Of a DNA stretch of 64,000 nucleotides, positions 1 through 7,912 are shown one piece after another (within the stretch, counting starts at the first letter, position 1; every line of letters starts with the position of its first letter). The notes under the pieces were generated by a model that saw nothing but the letters and a program-made list of their open reading frames with translations, made no database searches and was not told the origin of the DNA. Both the position numbers and the translations under genes were made by a program. The stretch spans positions 682,001-746,000 of the forward strand of contig NZ_BMDJ01000001.1 in NCBI RefSeq assembly GCF_014635725.1. The letters are read 5' to 3'. Source of the DNA: Pedobacter mendelii (GTDB taxonomy: Bacteria > Bacteroidota > Bacteroidia > Sphingobacteriales > Sphingobacteriaceae).

Positions 1-500
1 CTATAAATTGTATTGCCATAAGAAGCTTTGAAGGAGAGACGTATTTAAAGGGATTTAATACTGATGCCTACGGTTTTGAAGCTTCATTAAAACCATTAAT
101 TGAACCTCAACATACCAAAGCATTGATTTTTGGTGATGGTGGCGCAGCAAAAGCAGTAAAATATATATTAGAAAAGTTAAATATCGAATACAAAGTTGTT
201 GTACGTAAAGCGGTTCCGGGTACAATTTTATACAGCGATATTACTGCAGAAATTTTACAATCGCACAAATTATTAATTAATACAACACCTTTAGGCATGT
301 CGCCTAATGTTGATACTTGTCCTGATATCGATTATTCTCAATTAGATGAAAGCCATTTAGCCTACGATTTAGTGTATAATCCTTTAGAGACTAGTTTCTT
401 AGCAAAGGCTGCAGAGCAAGGCTCAAAAATTAAAAACGGTTTAGAGATGCTACACAAACAAGCAGAAAAAGCCTGGTGCATTTGGAATAATATGTTGTAA
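1..500 (+). CDS. aroE: Shikimate 5-dehydrogenase, C-terminal part (cut by window edge)
   Basis: Shikimate dehydrogenase reduces 3-dehydroshikimate with NADPH in aromatic amino acid synthesis. The reading frame is already open at base 3, so the start lies outside the window; about 165 residues are visible. The fragment holds the NTDAYGF motif of the substrate domain, a glycine-rich nucleotide-binding loop (IFGDGGAAKAV), and the INTTPLGM motif typical of AroE. The C-terminus (GLEMLHKQAEKAW) also fits the family. A TTG at 123 could be mistaken for a start, but the NTD motif lies upstream of it in frame, so it is internal. The next gene, gldD, follows after 47 bases on the same strand. Confidence 0.93.
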   Translation, partial: INCIAIRSFEGETYLKGFNTDAYGFEASLKPLIEPQHTKALIFGDGGAAKAVKYILEKLNIEYKVVVRKAVPGTILYSDITAEILQSHKLLINTTPLGMSPNVDTCPDIDYSQLDESHLAYDLVYNPLETSFLAKAAEQGSKIKNGLEMLHKQAEKAWCIWNNML

Positions 501-547
501 CTATCGTTAATGCAGTAGTATAAAAGCAACAATGTAAAGAAGCCAAT

Positions 548-1135
548 ATGAAAATAAAACACCTGTTTTTTCTTACTTTTATGCTTCTATTATTCGTGGC
601 AGCTTGTCAGAATAACGATTATAGTCCAAAACCTAATGGTTATTTCCGAATCATTTATCCCGAAAAGAAATATCAGACTTTTGATAATGCAGCCCCATTT
701 AGTTTTGAATATCCAGTATATGCAAAAATGGAAACTGATCGTGGTAGAAATGTTAAAAAAGATTGGTATAATTTGCATTTTACACAGTTTAATGGCTTTT
801 TACACTTAACCTATTATGATGTTGCGAACAAAGCTGAATATGATGAAATGGTAGAAGATGCTAGAAAACTAGCATTTAAACACACCATCAAAGCAACCGC
901 AATTGATCAGAAACTGATTAATTATCCTGACAGAAAAGTTTATGGCATTTATTATGCTATTGAAGGTAATACCGCTTCATCAGTGCAGTTTTTTTTAACA
1001 GATAGCACGAAACATTATTTTAGAGGAGCATTATATTTTAATGAGCGACCCCAGTACGATTCCATTGAGCCTGTTGTAAAGTTTATAAAAAAAGATATCG
1101 ATAAAATGATATCTACATTTAAATGGAAGGATTAA
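548..1135 (+). CDS. gldD: Gliding motility lipoprotein GldD
   Basis: GldD is a lipoprotein of the Bacteroidota gliding machinery, which is tied to the type IX secretion system. The 195-residue product starts with a lipoprotein signal peptide ending in a VAAC lipobox with Cys20. The mature part carries family blocks such as PNGYFRIIYPEKKY, the FEYPVYA segment and KKDWYNLHFTQFNG. The length matches GldD proteins. Neighbours are aroE upstream and a metallo-hydrolase just downstream. Other gld genes are not in the window, so motility itself cannot be judged from here. Confidence 0.9.
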   Translation: MKIKHLFFLTFMLLLFVAACQNNDYSPKPNGYFRIIYPEKKYQTFDNAAPFSFEYPVYAKMETDRGRNVKKDWYNLHFTQFNGFLHLTYYDVANKAEYDEMVEDARKLAFKHTIKATAIDQKLINYPDRKVYGIYYAIEGNTASSVQFFLTDSTKHYFRGALYFNERPQYDSIEPVVKFIKKDIDKMISTFKWKD

Positions 1136-1161
1136 TTTCTTTCTCCAAAATATTTAGAAAC

Positions 1162-1803
1162 ATGATTAGCATAAAAATATTTACGTTTAACACCTATAGT
1201 GAGAATACTTATGTTTTATTTGACGAAACGAGAGAATGTGTAATAATCGACCCTGGCATGTACGAGGGCGCAGAGCAGAATAAACTTGTTACTTTTATAA
1301 AAGAAAACGAATTAAAACCTGTCCTGCTTCTAAATACACATTGCCACTTAGACCATATTTTCGGAAATAAATTTGTTTTTGATACATGGGGATTGAAGCC
1401 ACAATTTCATAAAGGCGAATTGCAAATTCTACAAGCTGTACCAGGTTATGCACCTCAAATGGGTTTTACTAAATATGAACTTTCTCCCGAGCCAGAAACC
1501 TTTTTAGGCGAAACAGGAACAATAACCTTTGGAAATAGTAGTTTAGATTTAATTTTTGCTCCTGGACACTCGCCTGCGCATTTGTGCTTTTACAGCAAAG
1601 CTGATAACTTTTTAATTGGTGGTGATGTTCTCTTTTATGGAAGTATCGGCCGTACAGATTTACCAGGAGGTAATCATCAGCAACTAATCAATAATATTGA
1701 AACGAAGTTGTTTCTATTACCTGATGATTGCAAAGTTTATCCCGGGCATGGGCCAGCAACCACAATTGGTTTTGAAAAACAAAACAACCCATTTTTTAGT
1801 TAG
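1162..1803 (+). CDS. Metallo-beta-lactamase-fold hydrolase, YcbL/glyoxalase II-like
   Basis: This is a single-domain MBL-fold hydrolase of 213 residues. The metal site is complete: HCHLDH around residues 60-65, a GHSPAH block, the GGDVLF aspartate segment and a C-terminal YPGHGP histidine. This arrangement is that of YcbL-type or hydroxyacylglutathione-hydrolase-like enzymes, which hydrolyse thioesters; the true substrate is not shown. An in-frame ATG at 1123 exists, but it overlaps gldD by 13 bases and adds a non-family leader, so I prefer ATG 1162 (MISIKIFTFNTYSENTY). It lies directly behind gldD and may be co-transcribed. Confidence 0.87.
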   Translation: MISIKIFTFNTYSENTYVLFDETRECVIIDPGMYEGAEQNKLVTFIKENELKPVLLLNTHCHLDHIFGNKFVFDTWGLKPQFHKGELQILQAVPGYAPQMGFTKYELSPEPETFLGETGTITFGNSSLDLIFAPGHSPAHLCFYSKADNFLIGGDVLFYGSIGRTDLPGGNHQQLINNIETKLFLLPDDCKVYPGHGPATTIGFEKQNNPFFS

Positions 1804-1859
1804 TTAGTTAGAAAATCCAGCAACCTTAAATAGCATACTCTTTTCTTTATCTTTAAATC

Positions 1860-3092
1860 GTGAATACACCATTCTATATTGCCAAAAGGTATTTGTTTGC
1901 AAAAAAATCAACAAATGCCATTAATCTGATTTCGGGGATTTCTATGGTTGGTGTTATGGTTGGTAGCGCCGCTTTAATAATAATTCTTTCTGTATTTAAC
2001 GGCCTTGAAGTAACCATATTAAATATGTTTAATACGGTTACTCCTGAATTAGCAATTTCACCCGTAAAAGGTAAAACCTTTAACCCAGATACAAAATATT
2101 TTAATCAGCTGAAAAACAATAAAGATGTTTATTCCTTTACAGAAGTTCTGCAAGAAAATGCCTTATTAAAATACAACAATAAGCAAGCTGTAGGATTGGT
2201 TAAGGGAGTGAGTTATGATTACCTGAAAAATTCAAAATTAGATAGCACTATAAAAGAAGGTAGGTTTGTTTTAAATAATAAAAGCGGTTATACTTCAGTT
2301 ATTGGGTCGGCATTACAAAGTTATTTAGCAGTAAATACGGTAGATCCTTTTACTGAATTAGAAATTTTTTCTCCAAAAAAAAATATATCAACTAGCACGT
2401 TAAATCCTGCTGATGATTTTGTAAACAAAAGTATTCGAGTTAGCGGAGTATTCGAGGTTCAGCAGGAATTTGACAACGGAATTATAGTACCACTCGGTTT
2501 TGCAAGAGAACTTTTAGGCGAAGATAAAAATGTTTCATCAATAGAAATAAACCTCCAACCTGGGGTAGATATTGATAAATTTCAGGAAGAAGTTGCAGAG
2601 AAAGCTGGCTCGGCCTTTGAAGTAAGAAATCGTGCCGAGCAGAATCGTTCGCTTTATCACATCCTATATACAGAAAAATGGGCGGTTTACATTATCCTTA
2701 CTTTTATCTTAATAATTGCTATATTTAATATAATAGGGTCTTTAACAATGCTTGTAATTGATAAAGTAAAAGATATTGCAATATTAAGCAGCTTGGGTGC
2801 TAGTAAAAAGTTAATCAAAAGAATCTTCCTGTTAGAAGGAATGATGATAACCATGTCAGGATGTGTGCTTGGATTAATAATTGGAATCATATTCTATTTT
2901 TTACAACACAATTTCGGATTGATTAAAATGGGAGAAGATAATATGACGCTTATAAGCTCCTATCCCATAGGCTTAAAGTGGAAAGATTTTATTTTAGTTT
3001 TTGTAACGGTTGGCATTTTCTCATTTTTGGCATCGGCTTTGTCATCTAATTTAAGCGTAAAGAATATAGAACAGATTAATCAATCATTATAA
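1860..3092 (+). CDS. ABC transporter permease, LolC/LolE (FtsX-like) family
   Basis: The 410-residue protein has the layout of lipoprotein-release permeases: one N-terminal membrane helix (about residues 20-50, with GISMVGVMVGSAALIIILSV), a large periplasmic MacB-like domain to about residue 270, then three helices in an FtsX domain at the C-terminus. The DKVKDIAILSSLGAS segment, a hallmark of the LolC/E coupling loop, is clear at about residue 300. The start is GTG at 1860. No ATPase partner lies next to it; in Bacteroidota the LolD ATPase is commonly encoded elsewhere. The following lipoprotein gene begins 2 bases after the stop, so the two are probably one operon. Confidence 0.85.
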   Translation: MNTPFYIAKRYLFAKKSTNAINLISGISMVGVMVGSAALIIILSVFNGLEVTILNMFNTVTPELAISPVKGKTFNPDTKYFNQLKNNKDVYSFTEVLQENALLKYNNKQAVGLVKGVSYDYLKNSKLDSTIKEGRFVLNNKSGYTSVIGSALQSYLAVNTVDPFTELEIFSPKKNISTSTLNPADDFVNKSIRVSGVFEVQQEFDNGIIVPLGFARELLGEDKNVSSIEINLQPGVDIDKFQEEVAEKAGSAFEVRNRAEQNRSLYHILYTEKWAVYIILTFILIIAIFNIIGSLTMLVIDKVKDIAILSSLGASKKLIKRIFLLEGMMITMSGCVLGLIIGIIFYFLQHNFGLIKMGEDNMTLISSYPIGLKWKDFILVFVTVGIFSFLASALSSNLSVKNIEQINQSL

Positions 3093-3094
3093 TC

Positions 3095-3475
3095 ATGAAA
3101 TTATTTAAACAAGCAACTGTATTCGTTATGCTAACCGGCGTGGCCATTACCGCTTGTAACAGAACAGAAAGGGCAGAATCGACAAGTAATATTAAAACCG
3201 TTAAAGGCTTATATAGTTTTGGCCCTGAAATGAAATCATTTACACTTTGCGAAGATGGAAGAGAATATTGGGTTGCTGACAGTGTTAAAAACCTTGAACT
3301 TTCTTATAGTAACCTAAACTTTGAGAAACCATACGAGCCTGTTTATGTAGAACTACAGGGTTACTTTGCAAAATCTGATACAGCAACAGTAGCTGCTGAT
3401 TTCGATTCTACATTAGTGGTAACTAAAGTTATAAAAATCAGCAAAGAAATCCCGGAAGGACCTTGTGCCCAGTAG
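3095..3475 (+). CDS. Small lipoprotein, possibly NlpE C-terminal OB-like domain
   Basis: The 126-residue product has a lipoprotein signal peptide with a TAC lipobox (Cys21). The mature part contains GLYSFGPEMKSFTLCEDGREYWV followed by strands ending in VYVELQGYF. This resembles the OB-like domain found at the C-terminus of NlpE-type copper and stress lipoproteins (pattern: FT-x-C-x-G-x-x-Y-x-V then a V-x-V-x-G strand). A partner cysteine sits four residues from the end. The resemblance is from pattern only. It starts 2 bases after the permease stop, suggesting coupled translation and perhaps a role as cargo or companion in lipoprotein trafficking. Confidence 0.65.
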   Translation: MKLFKQATVFVMLTGVAITACNRTERAESTSNIKTVKGLYSFGPEMKSFTLCEDGREYWVADSVKNLELSYSNLNFEKPYEPVYVELQGYFAKSDTATVAADFDSTLVVTKVIKISKEIPEGPCAQ

Positions 3476-3551
3476 TTATTTTTAATAACTACACTATCAA
3501 TTACTTTTTGCAGAACATCATCTATAGCATAAGTGATTATCCATAACGAAG

Positions 3552-3586
3552 CAAAAAAAAGCTTTTCAATTTCCCGAAAAGCTTTT
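3552..3586 (-). terminator. Intrinsic terminator after the sodium:solute symporter
   Basis: An 11-bp perfect inverted repeat (AAAAGCTTTTC at 3557-3567, GAAAAGCTTTT at 3576-3586) has an 8-base loop. On the minus strand it is followed by a run of eight Ts, so it fits best as the terminator of the symporter gene; it could also stop transcripts arriving from the + strand lipoprotein gene. Confidence 0.8.
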
Positions 3587-3607
3587 AAAAAACCATTTTA
3601 ATTTTAT

Positions 3608-5296
3608 TTACCAGTAAATGCTGTAAAGCGCAACCAATAAACCAAGAATTAACAAGGCTCCAACTGCAAAACCGGTTGATGTTTTAAACATCTTCGAATC
3701 AATTTCAAGTCCTTTGCTATTTACACCTTTTCTGCCTTCAATCATACTAATAATAAACATTCCAATTATACAGAATATAAACACAAAGCCCATCCTGTCT
3801 AGAAATGGAATTTCATATAGCATGCTTCCATTTTCCTGCTTAACAAGCTTCGAGAATCCCATACCTGATAACCAGGAAAGATCTGACCATTTCGGAACAA
3901 ATTTAAGAAACAATGACAAGGCAAAGCCGCCAATTGTGGCGAACAAAGCAGCATTAGATGTTGTTTTTTTCCAAAAGAATCCTAAAATAAACATGGCAAA
4001 AATACCAGGCGAAACAAAACCGGTATATTCCTGAATATATTGGAAACCACCTTTTTTATCGATACCTAAATGCGGGGCAATTAAAACCCCTAAAACCATC
4101 GCAACTACAATTGCTATTTTACCGGTTAAAACTAGATTTTTCTCCGTTGCATCTATATTTAAAACCTTTTTATAAATATCTAAAGTAAATATGGTTGCAA
4201 TACTATTGGCTTTACCAGCAAGCGAAGCCACAACTGCTGCGGTTAATGCCGCAAAAGAAAGTCCTTTTAATCCGGCAGGCAAAAGATTAAGTAAAACAGG
4301 GTACGCTCTGTCGGGATTTACCGAACCATCTTGAAGCATTTCTGATTGGAATGCACCATCTTTATATAGGACATAAGCTGCGATACCAGGTAGCACAACA
4401 ATAATCGGCATTAATAGCTTTAAAAAAGCTGCAAATAAAATACCGCTCCTGGCTGTTTTCAAATCTGCTCCCAGCGCTCTTTGGGTAATGTATTGGTTAC
4501 AACCCCAGTAATTTAAGTTCACAATCCACATTCCACCAATAAGAACACTAATACCCGGTAAATCAATATAGTTTTCGTTCTCTGGTTTTAAAATCATGTG
4601 GAAATGCTCTGATGCTTTTGATGTCATCAAACTATATCCTTCAAAAACCCCTTTAGTGCCGTAATGATCAGAAACTAAGTTTAGGGCTAAATAAGTTGTT
4701 GCTAGGCCACCCAAAATCAGGAAAAACACCTGAATAACATCTGTATAACCAATCACTTTCATCCCGCCAAGGGTAATAATAATTGCAAAACCTGCTATGG
4801 CATACATACAGAGATCGAGGCTAAAACCCGAAATACTGCTTACTGCCAAAGCACCCAAATACAGAATCGAAGTAAGATTTACCACAACATAAAGCAACAA
4901 CCAAAACACCGCCATTATCATTGCTACTGTACCATTGTACCTTTGATGTAAGAATTGCGGCATTGTTGAAATATTATTCTTCAGGTAAACCGGAATAAAG
5001 AATACCGCTACAACAATTAGTGTCGCTGCCGCCATCCATTCGTAAGTAGCAATTGCAAGGCCCATTTTAAAGCCTGAGCCACTCATACCAATAAATTGCT
5101 CGGCAGATATGTTTGATGCAATTAGCGATGCACCGATTGCCCACCAGGTTAAAGAACCTTCTGCCAGAAAATAATCTTTCGACCCCGTTGATGCAGATTT
5201 TTTCTTGTTGTAAATGTACAGACCGTAAGCGGCAACAATTACGAAATAGATTAAAAATACAATGTAATCTTTCGTATCCAGTAAGTTATTTTTCAT
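3608..5296 (-). CDS. Sodium:solute symporter (SSS family, SGLT-like sugar transporter)
   Basis: The 562-residue membrane protein shows about 14 hydrophobic segments and SGLT-type motifs: DYFLAEGSLTWWAIGASLIASNIS near the N-terminus (helix 1, sodium site region), GMWIVNLNYWGCNQYITQR, and AALTAAVVASLAGKANS near residue 370. These are characteristic of Bacteroidota sodium/sugar cotransporters, so sodium-driven sugar uptake is the likely role; the sugar is unknown. It is transcribed alone, convergent to the lolE-like pair with a shared hairpin, and divergent from csaA. It is not next to a glycoside hydrolase or isomerase that would reveal the substrate. Confidence 0.88.
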   Translation of the reverse strand: MKNNLLDTKDYIVFLIYFVIVAAYGLYIYNKKKSASTGSKDYFLAEGSLTWWAIGASLIASNISAEQFIGMSGSGFKMGLAIATYEWMAAATLIVVAVFFIPVYLKNNISTMPQFLHQRYNGTVAMIMAVFWLLLYVVVNLTSILYLGALAVSSISGFSLDLCMYAIAGFAIIITLGGMKVIGYTDVIQVFFLILGGLATTYLALNLVSDHYGTKGVFEGYSLMTSKASEHFHMILKPENENYIDLPGISVLIGGMWIVNLNYWGCNQYITQRALGADLKTARSGILFAAFLKLLMPIIVVLPGIAAYVLYKDGAFQSEMLQDGSVNPDRAYPVLLNLLPAGLKGLSFAALTAAVVASLAGKANSIATIFTLDIYKKVLNIDATEKNLVLTGKIAIVVAMVLGVLIAPHLGIDKKGGFQYIQEYTGFVSPGIFAMFILGFFWKKTTSNAALFATIGGFALSLFLKFVPKWSDLSWLSGMGFSKLVKQENGSMLYEIPFLDRMGFVFIFCIIGMFIISMIEGRKGVNSKGLEIDSKMFKTSTGFAVGALLILGLLVALYSIYW

Positions 5297-5477
5297 TAAT
5301 TATTCAATATTATTTGGTTCAGAACTCTAAATGTAATGAATCAAAAAAATAAATCCAGATTTTTAACAAAATAAATACGTTGATAAAGCGTATTCCGAAT
5401 GTACGAGCATATCATTTAGAGATAAATATTAAATTTTAACGCTTATATTTTAATTTTAGCAAAAAATATTGTTAATC

Positions 5478-5813
5478 ATGAAGGAGATAACTTGGGATGA
5501 TTTTGAAAAAATTGAATTGCGAATTGGAACGATATTAGAAGTTTTCGATTTCCCTGAAGCGAAAAAACCTGCATACAAATTAAAGGTAGATTTCGGTGAA
5601 TTTGGCATAAAAATGAGTAGTGCGCAAATCACTAAACTTTATAACAAAGAAGAACTAACCGGCAAACAAATTATTGGAGTTATTAATTTCCCGAAAAAAC
5701 AAATTGGCAAGTTTATGTCTGAATTTTTGGTTACAGGTTTTGCAGATGAAAATGGAGATATTGTTTTATCAACATCGAATGGCAAAGTTCCAAACGGTAG
5801 TAAAATGATATAA
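5478..5813 (+). CDS. csaA: tRNA-binding domain protein CsaA
   Basis: CsaA is a small OB-fold tRNA-binding, chaperone-like protein. The 111-residue product has the standard order: FEKIELRIGTILEVFDFPEAKKPAYKLKVDFG, then SAQITKLY, then IIGVINFPKKQIG and a C-terminal SEFLVTGF block. This matches the family over its entire length. An upstream in-frame TTG at 5469 is possible, but ATG 5478 gives the usual N-terminus. The gene tadA begins 14 bases after the stop, so two proteins that act on tRNA lie side by side. Confidence 0.92.
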   Translation: MKEITWDDFEKIELRIGTILEVFDFPEAKKPAYKLKVDFGEFGIKMSSAQITKLYNKEELTGKQIIGVINFPKKQIGKFMSEFLVTGFADENGDIVLSTSNGKVPNGSKMI

Positions 5814-5815
5814 CC

Positions 5816-5823
5816 TATATTTG
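5816..5823 (+). promoter_or_regulatory. Bacteroidota -7 box (TATATTTG) 4 nt before tadA
   Basis: The sequence TATATTTG matches the TAnnTTTG consensus exactly and ends 4 bases before the tadA ATG. Transcription would start at or within a base or two of the start codon. No clear -33 TTG is seen at the usual distance, so this rests on the -7 box alone. Confidence 0.45.
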
Positions 5824-5827
5824 AACC

Positions 5828-6304
5828 ATGAGTTTTTATAATTTCGAAAATAAAGATCCCGACGCAGAAGATATTCACTATATGAAACTAGCTTTGGCAG
5901 AAGCAAACAAAGCTTTAACAGAAGATGAGATTCCGATTGGCGCAATTGTTGTTTCAAAGAATAGAATTATTGGCCGCGGTTATAATTTGACCGAGCGCTT
6001 TAATGATGTTACCGCACATGCAGAGATGCAGGCCTTTACCTCAGCAAGCCAAACAATCGGTGGTAAATATTTAACTGATTGTACTTTGTACGTAACCATT
6101 GAGCCATGCGTAATGTGCGCAGGTGCAAGCTACTGGACACAGATAAGCAGAATCGTTTACGGCGCCCGGGAAGAAAAAAGAGGCTTTCTATCTAAGGGAG
6201 CTAATTTATTACACCCCAAAACACAATTAAAGGGCGGCATTTTGGCTGAAGAATGTGCCGAACTTATGAAGAGCTTCTTCGCAAAGAAAAGAGAAAACGG
6301 TTAA
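5828..6304 (+). CDS. tadA: tRNA-specific adenosine deaminase TadA-like nucleoside deaminase
   Basis: TadA deaminates the wobble adenosine of tRNA-Arg(ACG) to inosine. The 158-residue protein has the cytidine-deaminase-fold zinc site: HAE with His64 and the proton-shuttling Glu66, and PCVMC with Cys94 and Cys97. The segment DEIPIGAIVV and the C-terminal HPKTQLKGGI are also typical. A guanine deaminase or other nucleoside deaminase of the same fold is possible, but the alignment of motifs and length fit TadA best. It sits 14 bases behind csaA and also has its own possible -7 box. Confidence 0.88.
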   Translation: MSFYNFENKDPDAEDIHYMKLALAEANKALTEDEIPIGAIVVSKNRIIGRGYNLTERFNDVTAHAEMQAFTSASQTIGGKYLTDCTLYVTIEPCVMCAGASYWTQISRIVYGAREEKRGFLSKGANLLHPKTQLKGGILAEECAELMKSFFAKKRENG

Positions 6305-6463
6305 TTCTGCTAGCATTCACCTACAATTGCCAATAACCCTACGCCCATTTTTTTAACATCAGTTTAAAAAATAAAGACGTTCAAATAAATTCAGAATTGC
6401 GGATACCAAGCTAAAAAAATCATTTGATGATAATAACATGAACAAAACTTAACCTTCGAGTGT

Positions 6464-6471
6464 TATATTTG
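6464..6471 (+). promoter_or_regulatory. Bacteroidota -7 box upstream of superoxide dismutase
   Basis: TATATTTG matches TAnnTTTG exactly, 38 bases before the sod start codon. The leader so defined is short and AT-rich. The -33 element is not evident. Confidence 0.5.
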
Positions 6472-6509
6472 TTTCAATAAAAATTTTAAACTTTAAACAT
6501 ATAAATATT

Positions 6510-7118
6510 ATGGCTTTTGAATTACCTGCGTTACATTACGCAACCGATGCATTAGAACCGCATATTGATAAAATGACCATGGAAATCCACCATGACAAAC
6601 ATCATCAGGCTTATGTTACCAACTTAAATAAAGCATTAGAAGGTAAACCTGAAGCAACTTCTAGCATCGAAGATATTGTGAAAAATATTTCAAAATATCC
6701 TGCAGCGGTTAGAAATAATGGCGGTGGACACTATAATCACTCGTTATTCTGGAATGTCTTAGGCCCGAATAAAGGTGGCGAACCAACCGGCGATTTAGCT
6801 AACGCAATTAATTCTGCTTTCGGTTCATTTGCTGATTTAAAAACTAAAATGCAAGAAGCAGGTGCAACTCGTTTTGGTTCTGGCTGGGCTTGGTTATCAG
6901 TTGGTGCCGATAAAAAATTGCAAGTTTCATCCACTCCAAACCAAGATAACCCTTTGATGGATATAGCTGAAGTAAAAGGTACCCCAATTTTTGGTATTGA
7001 TGTTTGGGAACATGCGTACTACCTGAAATATCAAAATAAGCGTCCTGATTACTTAGCTGCAATCTGGAATGCAGTTAACTGGGATGCGGTTGCAGAGCTT
7101 TACAAAAAAGCGTTATAA
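6510..7118 (+). CDS. sod: Superoxide dismutase, Fe/Mn family
   Basis: The enzyme converts superoxide to hydrogen peroxide and oxygen in the cytoplasm. The 202-residue protein has all four metal ligands: His27 in EIHHDKHH, His77 in HYNHSLFW, and the Asp and His of [11 protein letters not shown] near the C-terminus. There is no signal peptide. Iron, manganese or cambialistic use cannot be told safely from these motifs. It stands alone between its own promoter and a clear terminator. The nearby oxyR (0.8 kb away on the other strand) adds to an oxidative-stress neighbourhood. Confidence 0.95.
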   Translation: MAFELPALHYATDALEPHIDKMTMEIHHDKHHQAYVTNLNKALEGKPEATSSIEDIVKNISKYPAAVRNNGGGHYNHSLFWNVLGPNKGGEPTGDLANAINSAFGSFADLKTKMQEAGATRFGSGWAWLSVGADKKLQVSSTPNQDNPLMDIAEVKGTPIFGIDVWEHAYYLKYQNKRPDYLAAIWNAVNWDAVAELYKKAL

Positions 7119-7141
7119 TGTAACCAAAATTTAGATAATGT

Positions 7142-7180
7142 AAAGCCTGCAAACACAATTTGCAGGCTTTCTTATTATTT
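7142..7180 (+). terminator. Intrinsic terminator after superoxide dismutase
   Basis: A 12-bp perfect inverted repeat (AAAGCCTGCAAA at 7142-7153 and TTTGCAGGCTTT at 7159-7170) has a 5-base loop and is followed by a T-rich tail (CTTATTATTT). Confidence 0.85.
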
Positions 7181-7196
7181 GATACCTTCGTGTTAT

Positions 7197-7204
7197 TATA
7201 TTTG
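7197..7204 (+). promoter_or_regulatory. Bacteroidota -7 box 5 nt before the small secreted protein gene
   Basis: TATATTTG matches TAnnTTTG exactly and ends 5 bases before the ATG at 7210. A TTTG lies at 7178-7181, 15 bases upstream, slightly closer than the usual -33 spacing. The layout suggests a leaderless or nearly leaderless mRNA. Confidence 0.5.
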
Positions 7205-7209
7205 AACTT

Positions 7210-7644
7210 ATGAAAAAGCTTATATTCTTATTCTTTCTGGTTATCGGTTTAAGCAATTTGTCTTTTGCACAACAAAAAGCGCCAACCCCAGCTGATATTG
7301 CAAAGAAAAATGTTGAAGATTTAGATAAAAAACTTAAACTGAATGATACTCAAAAAAGTATTATTTACAGCTTAACCTATAATCAAGCTAAAGAACAATC
7401 TGACTTGGTTAAAAGGCAGCAAGCTGGCAACACCAAAGAAGACGATATAGATAAATACTATAAGCTACAAAACGAAACATCAAAAGGAATTCGTAATGTT
7501 TTAAAGGGCGAGCAACAGGCTCAATACGATAAAATTATTGAAGAACGTTTAAGTGGCAAGTCAAATAAAAAAAAGAAAAAAGGTGACGAAGAGGTTGAAG
7601 CTGATATAAATGGCTTACTCATAAAACCTGAAAAAGTAAACTAA
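7210..7644 (+). CDS. Small secreted protein of unknown function, Spy/CpxP-like layout
   Basis: The 144-residue product has a Sec signal peptide ending at about residue 20 (LSFAQ). The rest is charged, predicted helical and rich in Lys, Glu and Gln, with a lysine cluster (NKKKKKGDEE) near residue 120. The order LDKKLKLNDTQK, then a helix, then VLKGEQQAQYDKIIEER resembles the helix-hairpin repeats of small periplasmic proteins in Bacteroidota that loosely recall Spy/CpxP. I do not recognise a defined family and infer only an envelope location. It has its own -7 promoter box. Confidence 0.75.
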   Translation: MKKLIFLFFLVIGLSNLSFAQQKAPTPADIAKKNVEDLDKKLKLNDTQKSIIYSLTYNQAKEQSDLVKRQQAGNTKEDDIDKYYKLQNETSKGIRNVLKGEQQAQYDKIIEERLSGKSNKKKKKGDEEVEADINGLLIKPEKVN

Positions 7645-7656
7645 GCTTTAATATAA

Positions 7657-7912
7657 ATGCCTGAAATATTAGTCTGAATTTTTGTACTCTGCCTTTTATT
7701 ATCAGCTCAACTTTTAGCTGGTTTTCTTGCAAAAAGAACAGGAAGAAGCTTTTGGTTTTAATTTTTTCATTTCCTTCCTTATCCTAATTATTTCATTAAT
7801 TATCCTGATATTTTTAGAAGGTAGAAATCCTGAAACACAGCGTTATGAGTTAGCTCATTATGTTGATAAAATTAATCAGGCTAATAGAATTGAAGCTTCT
7901 ACTGCCAACTAA
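7657..7912 (+). pseudogene. Decayed small membrane-protein gene (in-frame TGA plus frameshift)
   Basis: Read from ATG 7657, frame 1 gives MPEILV, then TGA at 7675-7677 where a tryptophan codon TGG would fit, then an open hydrophobic helix running to FLAKRTGRSFWF before TAA at 7759. Frame 2 then continues without a gap as FFISFLILIISLIILIFLEGRNPETQ and ends at 7912. Joining the frames needs loss of one base between about 7748 and 7759. The product would be a roughly 85-residue protein with two membrane helices and an AKRTGRSFW loop, a layout I associate with small Bacteroidota membrane proteins. The downstream half alone could only start from a TTG at 7727 inside the loop, which makes an intact gene unlikely. 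A base-calling error in the T-rich run could explain the frameshift but not the TGA. Confidence 0.6.

Noticed and set aside
1123..1161. Upstream ATG of the metallo-hydrolase as true start
   Set aside because: It overlaps gldD and adds 13 residues not fitting the family; ATG 1162 gives the usual N-terminus.
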